From: Anodontia alba | Lineage: Eukaryota > Mollusca > Bivalvia > Lucinida > Lucinidae | Reading direction: 5' to 3' | Length of the DNA: 64,000 nucleotides | Assembly: GCA_964016985.1 (NCBI GenBank) | Contig: OZ024830.1 | Location: forward strand, 63,814,550 to 63,878,549 | Shown here: positions 1 to 9,173 of the stretch, piece by piece | Layout: each line of letters starts with the position of its first letter | Position numbering within the stretch: the stretch's first letter is position 1 | Position numbers and translations under genes: made by a program | The notes under the pieces: model-generated | Seen by the model: the letters and a program-made list of their open reading frames with translations, nothing else | Told to the model about the DNA's origin: nothing | Databases searched by the model: none

Positions 1-507
1 TGACGTCTGTAGAATTTAGAAAAGGCTTCGCAGAGTTTATGGTACCGATAATCCTGATTTAGAAGTTTAGCACTTAGTAATTTATTTTGAGTGTTGAAGT
101 CAGTAATATGACTAGACACTCTGGCAAACCGAATTAGTTGCGAGGTAACCGTAGGATGCTTGACGAGGAACATCCCCATCCAGGTAAGGAAAATTATCAA
201 TCTCAAAATCAAAATCGACGCTTTTATCATACATTTTGCATGTAATAATCCCATTTAAAATAGACAAATGCAAATCCAAAAACGGGGCTCCAGTTTCAGA
301 AGAATTTGCTTTATTTAACTGAAGCTCTGAAGGATAAATTTAACTGATCAAACCACCGAAGTACTTATTGTCAGTATTTCATAAATCATCCAAATATCTA
401 GACGTTGAGCTGAACGCTTCAATAGATTGCTTTTCTTCAGAAAGAAACATCATGAAGTCTTTTTGAAACCAAAAAGAACAAATCAGCCACAAACAGTGCG
501 CAATTTA
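1..507 (-). pseudogene. Penelope-like element: RT C-terminal half and connector (decayed)
   Basis: Read on the minus strand, this stretch continues the reverse transcriptase that starts at 1804-2580. From high to low coordinate it shows an NCALFVADLF stretch straight after the interrupted motif B, then the catalytic motif C box Y-L-D-D (385-396). Next come a PSELQLNKAN-like segment, an APFLDLHLSI block and an FPYLDGDVPR block, in the order usual for Penelope-like RTs. Several stops and frame changes break it, including one just after YLDD, so it cannot be translated. The GIY-YIG endonuclease expected downstream would lie left of position 1, outside the window. The family call rests on motif order; identity to a named element was not tested. 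Confidence 0.85.
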
Positions 508-1802
508 CGAGGGTTGTGCAAAAAGTTCTGTCACTAATAGGCTTCATTAGTTTTATCCCAGGTATATTTTAAAATGCTTCACTGCACTTGAATGGTGTGT
601 TGAATAGCTAACGATACATGTTTATTTCGTGCAAATTGCTTTCCAAATGACCGAGATATTTCAAATTGAAATAGATGCAGTCATATACACTGACCAATTT
701 ACTTGTTACATTGGAACATGGACCGGAAGTTTGAAATTCGTAGCTATATTAAATGCTGCATTAGGCTTAATATAGATTCAAAGCAGATATTTAATGAATT
801 GTGTGGTATAAATGGACCTCAGACCATTTCAATGCGCACAGTTTTTAGGTGGGTTAAAGATTTTAAAGCTGGGAAATTTTCTGTTGAAGATGATTCCCAT
901 CCTGGAAGGCCTAAAACCTCTGTTACCAAGGCTAACATTGCTGCTGTGAAGATTGTGGTCGAACAGGATGCGCGATTGTCTGTCAAAGATATAGCTAGTT
1001 GTACTGGCATATCAGAAGGCAGTGTGCAAACAATTCTGAAAAAGCGTTTGGACCTGAGAAAGGTTTGCGCTAGGTGGGTACTTCATTTGCTCACTGAGGA
1101 GCAAAAGACACAACGCCTAAATGTGCCCGGGAACTTTTGAAAATATAAAAGGCTGTAATAGTCGGGTTATTTCTAACTTGCTAACAGGTGATGAAACCTG
1201 GGTGCACATGTTTGAGCCTAAAGAAGGGCTGATAATAAGCAATGGAAGCGAAAAGATCAAAAACGCCCATGTATTGCCAAGAGAACCATAAGTTCGAAAA
1301 AGATGTACGCAATTTTCTTTAATTCAAGTGGGCCAGTCGTTCAAGTGCCTTGTCCATCTGATCATACAGTCACTGGCCGATTCTACAAGAATTCTGTACT
1401 GAAGAAAGGATGGTCAGGAGTCCACCTTTTACATGACAACGCCTCCTCTCATAAGTGTGAGGTTGTTAAGTCTTTTTTGGCTTCTGAAAAGGTGAAAGTT
1501 TTAAACCATCCACCTTATTCACCTGACCTGAGTCCCTGTGACTTTATTTCCAAGGCTTAAGAAAATGCTTTCTGGAAATAAGTATACGTCTAGAAGTTCT
1601 CTTGGCAGCGCTATTTATCAGTGTCTCCAACAAATACCAAAAGAAGACTATTTATCTGCTTTTCGCGACTGGGTCAAAAGGTTACAAAAATGTGTTCCAG
1701 TAAAGGGGGAATACTTTGAAGGCTGGTAATAAAAATATGTTTGATAAAACGTAGCACTGAAGTAATCCGAACCCAGTGACAAAACTTTTTGCAGGACCCT
1801 CG
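508..1802 (+). mobile_element. mariner-type DNA transposon, decayed, with both TIRs
   Basis: The element is 1295 bp, normal for mariner. Terminal inverted repeats of 27 bp (508-534 and 1776-1802) both begin CGAGGGT and agree at about 24 of 27 positions. TA dinucleotides at 506-507 and 1803-1804 are the expected target duplication. It sits inside the Penelope-like RT gene (1-507 and 1804-2580), so it is younger than that element. Its transposase is frameshifted. Confidence 0.93.
718..1729 (+). pseudogene. mariner transposase pseudogene (DD34D)
   Basis: The N-terminal part (718-1139) carries the paired helix-turn-helix region of mariner transposases, with the linker box DSHPGRPKTS. The catalytic triad is readable across frames: Asp in TGDETW (codon 1190-1192), Asp in LLHDN (1435-1437) and Asp in SPCDF (1540-1542). 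Exactly 34 residues lie between the second and third, the DD34D signature. The family box YSPDLSPCDF is intact. Frame is lost at least three times: near 1125, near 1225 where one A seems to be missing, and near 1548 after the third Asp. Length from ATG to the last stop matches a full 330-345 residue transposase, so the copy was complete before it decayed. The start is the ATG at 718, since the upstream codons use TTG. Confidence 0.92.
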
Positions 1803-1803
1803 T

Positions 1804-2580
1804 ATACCCATCGGAATACCCACAATTTGTCTAAATAGCTTAGTATGAAATCTTAAATAAATATTGTCAAGTAGAAAAGTGGGAGCTTCGCACACTTTCT
1901 GACATGACCATGAGGTATATTTTTTTCTATGCTTTTCGGAAGTGAAAAAAGCATTTCTTCCGTTTCAAGCAAGATTGAGGGAAATTTCCCTATGAAATGT
2001 TCATTCAATTAAATCATTAAATTTTTCTTTTATAAGATTAGGAGGTAGTGTGGTGTAAAGCATGAAAACATCATACGTAGACAGACTTGATGCACGAAAA
2101 CTTCTGGACTTTAATTTATTCAAAACCTCATTCGAATTTTTAATGGACCAAAATAGATTCTTACCTGATCTTTCATACCGGTAGACCTTGTCGCAATATT
2201 TAATCACATGCTTTCTGATGGCAGTAAGACAAGAAGTCAACAATTTAGAAAGTTCAGTAGTGGTACAAGAGCTTGAATTTGCAAGAAACCGTGTTTTGTA
2301 TGGTCTTTTGTGAAGTTTAGGCAACCAATATAACCTAGGAAGCCTATATTGGCCTGCTTTAAAACTTACAGCAAACTCGGTGGCTGAATGGTAGGTATAA
2401 TCATTAACCACAGACCTCTCTTCAATCAAAGGTTAGCCATCAAAAACAACGACAACATTATTTGCTGCCTTGTCTGCCGGAGCTATAACATACTTCCTAT
2501 GAAAACATACTTCCTATGAAGTTCTTGAATATCTAGTTTAAGGTGACGTAAACACGTCTTTGGTTTAGGAGGTAATGAAT
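1804..2580 (-). pseudogene. Penelope-like element: RT N-terminal half (decayed)
   Basis: The longest open stretch (2001-2429) holds the Penelope blocks LYWLPKLHKRPYKTRF, CTTTELSKLLTSCLTA, a SGKNLFWSIKNS-like block and motif A, where Y-D-V-F-M-L-Y-T-T-L-P keeps the catalytic Asp. Above it, 2430-2530 encodes an HRKYVIAPADKAANN-like segment with a stop nearby. Below it, 1804-1895 encodes the run up to motif B (QIVGIPMG), where the mariner has landed. The reading frame changes near 2010 and there is an in-frame stop near 2430. Together with 1-507 this is one RT gene split by the mariner. A second fragment of the same family lies at 27716-27965. Confidence 0.9.
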
Positions 2581-2731
2581 TAGTATTTTGGCAATAGAAA
2601 GAAATGTGTTTATTTACTGTTCTCAAAATGCTCAGTTTCCATTCTTTAATACAGGTATGTTATTACATCCCCAGTATCTGTCTCTCATTATTAGCCTAAC
2701 AATTCTCATTGATAACAGACCAGGTAAGTCA

Positions 2732-3028
2732 GCCTCGGTGGCTCAGTTGGATGCGCCGTCCGACTGGAGACCAGGAGGTCGCGGGTTCAACCCCCGCCGA
2801 GGTCGGCAACATTCTTTCGTGGAGATTGATCGTGAAATATTTTCTACGGTCATTCTCTCCCTTCCGCTGATTCAAGAAGGGCAGTTGTCAGTTTCTAGCA
2901 AAAGAATGTGCACAATACTGGTTAACCGCTTAGAGGACTAAGTCTGCCCAGTAAACGTGTGGTTAGGTAAACTGACCGCGCTCGACATGACCCCATTGGG
3001 TTGACTGGGCTGTAAAACCTCAACACAA
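2732..3028 (+). mobile_element. tRNA-derived SINE, copy 1
   Basis: The head carries RNA polymerase III box A (TGGCTCAGTTGG) and box B (GGTTCAACCCC) spaced as in a tRNA gene, followed by an unrelated body ending near CCTCAACACAAA. The flanks AGGTAAGT and AGGTAAAT look like a short target duplication inside the 110-bp tandem repeat. Three more copies lie at 14339-14639 (+), 21326-21624 (-) and 30240-30480 (-). The 117-residue open frame across this copy (2588-2941) is a by-product of the SINE and is not a gene. Confidence 0.88.
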
Positions 3029-3452
3029 AGGTAAATGTTCCTCAAATAGTATTGCAGGTATGTTGTCACATCCCCAGAATCTCTGTCATTATTAGCCTAA
3101 CAGCTCTTGTTGATAGCAGACCAGGTGAATGTTCCTTAGATAGTATTACAGGTATGTTAACACGTTCCCAGAACTTGTCTGCCAGTATTAGCCTAACAGC
3201 TCTCATTAGTTAGTGTAAACATATTTTATCTCAACACTTGGATGTGTACACACATCAAATAACATCTTATATGAGTAGATCAAAAGCATATGAATATTCT
3301 GTATACAGTGTGATGGAAAAGTCTGTATGATCAAGCACTGAAATATTTATTACAGTATATATCAAACAAAAACAAAAACATCGCAGATTATGTCATGTCT
3401 GTTCGGTAGATATAACAGTCGAAGAAAAATAATATATACGTAATTCTAGTCA

Positions 3453-3485
3453 AGAGAGAGAGAGAGAGAGAATGAGAGAGAGAAA
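3453..3485. repeat. (AG)n microsatellite
   Basis: Short purine-only run of AG dinucleotides with two interruptions, inside the tandem repeat region. Confidence 0.9.
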
Positions 3486-4479
3486 GAATGGGATTGTGGG
3501 GGGCAGATAGTAACACAGATATGTTATCACATCCCCAGAACCTGTCTGTCATTAATAGCGTATCAGCTCTCATTGATATCAGACCTTGTGACTTTTCCTC
3601 AGAGAGTAACAGAGGTATGTTATTACATCCCCAGAACCTGTCTGTCACTGTTAACAGATATCATTAGCATTTGTACCTCGAACTAAACAACTATAGTTGT
3701 ATTTATACCCCGGCATACGAAGTATATAGGGGTATATAGTTTTTGTCTTTTCCTTAACAGTGTTTGTCTGTGTGTGTGTAAACTTTTTTTTCCCTCAAAG
3801 ATTCTCAGGAACTACTGTACCTAAGATTTTGAAATTTAGTACTAACATTGGGTATGACATATTGTATTGTGTAAGAGAGAATCAGTATCCTCTTGCTTAT
3901 CATTCTCATTATTTGTCCATTTTTCGTTTCCTCCTTAACATTTTGGGTCAAAGATTTCTCAGGAACTACTGCCCCTAGGATTTTGAAATTTTGTACAGAC
4001 ATTGGGTATGACGCGTTGTATTGTGTAAGAGAGAATCAGCATCCTCGTGTTTATCTTTCCCTTTATTTGTCCATTTTTCTTTTTCTCCAATAGAATTTTT
4101 CATCACAGATTTATCAGCTCCCATGAGAGCCAGAGTCTTCAAATTTTGTATATATGTACCTACAGAGGGTTGATGTATATTGTGTAAAAAAAACCCAAAA
4201 AAACACGATGCTGAAAAATTATTTTGCCTTCTTTTACCTTTTTAGCTCACTTGTCACGTAGTGACATGGTGAGCTTTTGTTATCACATTTTGTCTGTCTG
4301 TGCGTCCATCCGTAAACAATTTCTTCAAACGACATCGCCTCCTAAACCACTGATTGGATTTTGACCAAACTTCACAGAAATGATCCTTGGTTGGTCCTCT
4401 TTCAGTGTTATTCAAATAGTTCCGGTCCATTGCACATCAAGGTCACAAAAGCTAAAAGTAGATTTTTTAATTGAAAACA

Positions 4480-5410
4480 TAAAAAAATCTTGTCTTAAAC
4501 CAGAAGGCCCAGGTTTTTGATATTTGGTATGTAGCTTCATCTAGTGGACCTCTACCAAGTTATTCAAATTATAGCCCTGGGTTGAAAAAATGTACCCGCA
4601 CCAGGGGTCCCTTGTTTTACATCGACCCATATAGGGAAAAAGTTTAAAAATCTTCTTGTCTTAAACCTGCTACAAGGATAGCAGGCCTTGCCCAACTGTA
4701 AGCCAATATCAGCTGGACGCCCCAGTGACATAAGATACACGAAGGTGTCATGTATCTTATGTCACTGGGGCGTCCAGCTGATATTGGCTTACAGTTGGGC
4801 AAGGCCTGCTATCCTTGTAGCAGGTAAGGGTAGGGAGGTGATGTTTTTATTTCTTCTGTTTCTTCACTTTCATTCCTGTTCCTCTTTCTTCCCTGTCCCT
4901 CTCTTTTATCTCTTCTGCTATCTCTTCTGTCTCTTTTCTCCCTTTCTCTGGGAGACGACACAAAATGACCCATAAGGGTTGACGTGTCGTTAAACTCCAA
5001 CACAATCGAAAAAACCCAGGCCTTGATATGTGATACATAGCTTCACCTAGTGGACCTCTACCAGTGTTCACGTTATTGCCCTGGGGCTGACATGTTTTAC
5101 ATAGACTTATATAGAGAAAACCTCTAAAATCTTCTTGTCTGAAACCAAAAGGCCCGGGTTTTTGATATTTGGTACATAGCTTCACCTAGTGGACCTCTGC
5201 CAAGATTGTTCAGATTATAGCCCTCGGGCCAAAAATGGCCCCGCCCAGGGCCGACACTTGAATAGGAAAAAAAATCTTCTTGTCTGAAAGTGCAAGGCCG
5301 AGGCCTTTGATATTTGGTGTGTAACATTGCCTAGAGGTCCTTCGACATGAATGTTCAAATTATGTCCCTGGGGTGAAAAGAGGCCCCACCCACAGGGAGG
5401 TGGGGGTGTG
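4480..5410 (+). repeat. tandem repeat, about 150-bp unit, split by a palindromic insertion
   Basis: Units share TCTTCTTGTC..AAACC..AAGGCCC.GG, TTTGATATTTGGTA, CACCTAGTGGACCTCT and TATAGCCCT. Copies start near 4485, 5000, 5130 and 5272. The first is broken at 4666-5005 by a separate palindrome-bearing sequence. Confidence 0.75.
4666..5005. mobile_element. insertion with a 74-bp-arm perfect palindrome at one end
   Basis: Positions 4666-4739 and 4751-4824 are exact reverse complements around an 11-bp loop, enough for a long hairpin or cruciform. The rest (4825-5005) is pyrimidine-rich and ends near a CATAAGGGTTGACGTGTCGT sequence. A second copy of this family, on the other strand and without the doubled arm, lies at about 47515-47760. 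The apparent 95-aa frame here and the 96-aa frame there are shared only because the repeat is shared. Confidence 0.8.
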
Positions 5411-5439
5411 GTCACTTGTTTAACATAGAGCAAAAAAAC

Positions 5440-6060
5440 ATTGGTAATGATTAGGGCTAGGACTATCAAACTAATAGGGAGGATGGTCCTGAAGTGTAGA
5501 TGACCTTAAAGGTCAAGGTCACCGTGACCTTTAGTACCAAAATGCTAATAATTCTGCAATGCTTATAGTTAGGACCCTCAAACCTAGTAGAGATGTTGGT
5601 CCTCACCAGTAGATAATCCTGAGGGCAAAGGTCAATGTCACAAGGACCTTTAATACTAAAAAAGCTTGATAACTTGGCAGTGCTAGGGGCTAGGACCCTC
5701 AAACTTAGAAGGAATGTTGGTCCTCACCAGTAGATGACACTGCGGACAAAGGTCAAGGTCACCATGACCTTTAGTACTGAAAAGTATAATTTGGCAGTGC
5801 TTGAGGCTAGAACACTTGAACTTAGATGTGTTGTTGGTCTTGACCAGTAGATGATCCTGTTGGCAAAGGTCAAGGTCACAGTGACCACTAGTACAAAACA
5901 AGCTTGTAACTCGGCAATGCTTGGGGCTAGGACCCTCAAACGTAGGGATGTTTCTTCTGACCGGAAGATGACCCTGATGGTAAAGGTCGTGGTCAAGGTC
6001 ACCATGACCTTTAGAACCGCATCTCTGTTAGCAATGCTATGTATAATATGATTCAAGTGA
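5440..6060. repeat. tandem repeat, about 120-bp unit, with AGGTCAnnnTGACC palindromes
   Basis: Five units each hold AAAGGTCAAGGTCAC..TGACC or a diverged form. Exact AGGTCAnnnTGACCT palindromes are at 5516-5530, 5756-5770 and 5996-6010. A one-mismatch copy is at 5873-5887 and a diverged one near 5636. The word AGGTCAnnnTGACCT is the vertebrate consensus estrogen response element, and TCAAGGTCA is the extended monomer site of FTZ-F1/ERR-type receptors. Whether anything binds here is not shown by sequence. Confidence 0.8.
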
Positions 6061-6284
6061 GCGTGGCCCTCTTGTTTCTTTTTTTTCCATCTCTCACTCC
6101 AATGTAATTGCATAGGGAAATTTGTGTCAATGATTTCTCAGGAACTACTGCACCTAGGTTTTTGAAATTTGGTACAAACATTGGGTATGACTAGTTGTAT
6201 TGTGTAAGAGAGAATGAGCATCCTTATTTTATCAATCTCTTTATTTGTCAGTTTTTCTTTGTTTCTCAAAAATCAATCACAGAT

Positions 6285-8612
6285 TTTTATGTCCCCCCCA
6301 CCATGGGGGGGGGGGGGGGGGGGGGGGTGCGGGGGGACATATTGTTTTTAGTGCAGATCCTGTCGGCGTCAGCGTCGGCGTAGCCACTTGTCTGCACTCT
6401 ATCTCCTTATTGAATGGACAGATTTTAGCAAAACTTACACAAATATATCATTGGGAGGGGTAAAAATGCTGATTAGATTTTGGTGAGCTTGACCCCATTT
6501 TCAAGGTCACAGGAGGGCTTAGATTGTTGGAAAATGGGGCGTAGCCTCTTCTCCACACTCTATCTCCTTATTAAATGGACAGATTTTAGCCAAACTTATA
6601 CAAATATATCATTGGGAGGGGGAAAAATGCTGATTAGATTTTATATCTCCTTATTGAATGAACAGATTTTAGCCAAACTTACACAAATATATCATTGGGA
6701 GAGGGAAAAATGCTGATTAGATTTTTGTGACCTTGACCCCATTTTCAAGGTCACAGGAGGGCTTAGATTGTTGGAAAATGGGGTGTAGCCTCTTGTCTGC
6801 ACTCTCTCCTTATTGATTGGACAGATTTTAGCCAAACTTATACAAATATATCATTGGGAGGGGGAAAATGCTGATTAGATTTTGGTGACCTTGACCCCAT
6901 TTTCAAGGTCACAGGAGGGCTTTGATTGTTGGAAAATGGCTTGTCTGCATCCTATCTCTTGAAAGAATGAATAGATTTTAACGAAACTTGCACATCTATA
7001 TTGCTGGGATATGTAAAAGAACTGATTAGATTTTGGTGACCTTGACCCCATTTTCAAGGTCACATGAGGGCTTAGATTGTTGGAAAATGGGGCGTAGCCT
7101 CTTGTCCGCACTCTGTCTCCTTATTGAATGAACAGATTTTAGCCAAACTTACACAAATATATCATTGGGAGGGGGAAAAATGCTGATTAGATTTTGGTGA
7201 CCTTGACCTCATTTTTAAGGTCACAGGAGGGCTTAGATTGTTGAAAATTGGCTTGTCCGCATCCTATCTCTTGAAGGAATGAATAGATTTTAACCAAACT
7301 TGCACATCTATATTGCTTGGACATGTGAAAGAACTGATTAGATTTTGGTGACCTTGACACCATTTTCAAGGTCACAGGAGGCCTTAGATTATTGGAAAAT
7401 GGCTTGTCCGCACCCTATCTCTTGTAGGAATAAATAGATTTTGACCAAACTTGCACATCTACAATGCTGGGACATGTAAAAGAACTGATTAGATTTTGGT
7501 GACCATCACCCTATTTTCAAGGTCACAGGAGGGGTTAGATTTGTTGGAAAATGGTGCAAAAATATGCACCCTATCTCATGAATGAATAAACGGATTTTGA
7601 CCAATCTTGTACAGCTATATTGCTGAGACATGGAAAAGAACTGATTAGATTTTGGTGACCTTGACCCCATTCTCAAGGTCACAGTAAGGCTTAAATTGTT
7701 TGGAAAATGGCTTGTCTGCACCCTATCCTAAATGATTGAATGGATTTTGACCAGACTTCTACATCTTAATTGTTGAGACATGGAAAAGAACTGATTAGAT
7801 TTTGATGACCTTGATCCCATTTTCAAGGTCACACTAAGGCTTTAGATTGGTGGAAAATGGCTTGTCTCCTGATGGAATGAGTAGATTTCAACCAGACTTG
7901 CACAGCTATATTTTGTGACATGCATCGGAACTGCTTATATTTTGGTGACCTTCACCCCATTTTCAAGGTCAGACTAGGGCTTAGATTGTTGGTAAATGGC
8001 TTGTCTGCACCCTTTCTCCTAAAGGAATGGATTGATTTTGACCTAACTTGTACATCTATATTGTTGTGATATGGAAAAGAACTGATTAGATTTTGGTGAC
8101 CTTGACCCCATTTTCAAGGTCACACTAGGGCTTAGATTGTTGGAAAATGGCTTGTCTGCACTGTATCTCTTGAAGGGATGGATGGATTTTAACTAAACTT
8201 GCACAGCCAAATTGTTATGGCATGGAATATAACAAATTTTATTTTGGTGACCTTGACCCCATTTTCAAGGTCGCAGGAGGGCTCAGATTATTGGATAATG
8301 GCTTGTCTGCATGCTTTCTGCTGAATGAATGGATGGATTTTGACCAAACTTGCACAGCTATATTGTTGAGACAGAGACAAGAACTGATTAGATTTTTTAT
8401 GACCTTGATCCCATTTTCAAGGTTACACAAGGGCTATGATTTTAGAAAATGGCTTGTCAGCACCCTATCTCATTGAGGAATGGATGAATTTTGACCAAAC
8501 TTACATATAGGTATATTGTGACCTTGAGTTTATTATAGATGCAATCTATTTAAACAATATGTCTGTTCAAACTGGTGGGGGATATACGTTTTCCTCCGAA
8601 AACACTGTTCTA
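6285..8612 (+). mobile_element. nested non-autonomous element with G-rich end and 160-bp tandem units
   Basis: It starts in ATGTCCCCCC and returns as GGGGGGACATATTG after the poly-G run, an inverted end. It closes near TGGTGGGGGATATACG at 8571-8590. About a dozen units of about 160 bp (6460-8500) share GATTAGATTTTGGTGACC, TTGACCCCATTTTCAAGGTCAC and TTAGATTGTTGGAAAATGGC. Each unit therefore carries TGACCTTGA and TCAAGGTCA in inverted orientation about 8 bp apart. It lies inside the TATACCCC-family element. The short ORFs in it repeat with the unit and look like by-products. Confidence 0.7.
6305..6336 (+). other. poly-G tract, likely G-quadruplex former
   Basis: Twenty-three consecutive G (6305-6327), then TGC and six more G, preceded by a C run (6293-6299). 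The strand can form a G-quadruplex or a C/G hairpin. The run length may be an assembly estimate. Confidence 0.8.
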
Positions 8613-8799
8613 GTTTCACCTGCTGTCAGAACCAGAGTCTTAAAATTTTGTATAATTCCTGACAATAGTGACGTATGTTGTGGAAAAGAAAACCAAGATG
8701 CTTAGATTTTTTTCTTTTGCCCATCTCTAACTAAGGTAAATTCTTGCATCTACAAAATTAGTTCAACATACCTTAGATATCTTTGGCGGGTGTTAATGA

Positions 8800-9173
8800 G
8801 CTTTGCTTACTATCTGCTATATTTATACCTGTAATTATTGGTTTCCATCAGAAACAGGAACAGGTTACAAAGGATTGAAATCTGTTCTGTGCAAATCATA
8901 AACTTTCAGTATGGTACTGCTTGAAAAGTTTGCTGGAATCTGTATGCCAAAATAGTGCTGGTATGAATGTTACTAAACTTGATCAAACTGCTTTGATGCA
9001 CTTGCTTATCTAGATTGTCTGATTTACGTGTTATTAAAGAATGTTCTTCTTGCATGTGGTACAAAGGATAAAAAAAGGCTCAATTTGGTTTAAAATGTAT
9101 TTTATTTGCTTCGGTTTTAAGTATATACGATTCCATTTTCCAGGATATGACAGTTAGTCAAGGCTTGTCATTA
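8800..9173. other. no recognisable gene
   Basis: Ordinary AT-rich sequence between two repeats. I see no convincing exon, repeat end or RNA gene. Confidence 0.5.

Larger units (their letters stand above)
2640..3655. repeat. degenerate tandem repeat, about 110-bp unit
   Basis: Units share the core CAGGTATGTT..CACATCCCCAGAA.CTGTCTGTCAT..TTAG, then CTAACAGCTCTCATTGATA. Copies start near 2652, 3055, 3148, 3520 and 3612. The first pair is separated by a SINE (2732-3028), and a purine-rich microsatellite lies between the third and fourth. No coding function is seen. Confidence 0.75.
4236..6076 (+). mobile_element. nested non-autonomous element (TTTTTAGCTCAC...GGCCCTCTTG family)
   Basis: It begins TTTTTAGCTCACTTGTCACG, whose first bases form a hairpin with the nearby GTGACATGGTGAGC, and ends CAAGTGAGCGTGGCCCTCTTG. 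The same kind of end appears at 20744-20773 and the same kind of start at 28096. The inside consists of two tandem arrays (about 4480-5410 and 5440-6060). No ORF of substance is present. Confidence 0.65.
3702..8800 (+). mobile_element. composite non-coding element (TATACCCC family) with two nested insertions
   Basis: The start is a short hairpin-like end: TTTATACCCCGGCATACGAAG followed by TATAGGGGTATATAG. Body units of about 160 bp with a TTCTCAGGAACTACTG core occur at 3797, 3955 and 6136, with diverged units near 4097 and 8613. Two other elements interrupt the body at about 4236-6076 and 6285-8612, after which the same unit resumes. A similar start is seen at 16770, 23519 and 18786. No protein-coding gene is present. 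Ends and nesting are read from repeat continuity; the right limit is approximate. Confidence 0.6.

Noticed and set aside
2732..2812. A functional tRNA gene (box A and box B present)
   Set aside because: The sequence continues into the same 220-bp SINE body in every copy, and the arms do not give a proper cloverleaf.
2588..2941. 117-codon ORF and its look-alikes at 14316 and 21414
   Set aside because: They lie across copies of one SINE, so shared protein similarity is shared repeat, not a gene family.
4688..4975. 95-codon ORF resembling the one at 47547-47837
   Set aside because: Both arise from copies of the palindrome-bearing repeat; low-complexity Phe/Leu content from a pyrimidine tract.
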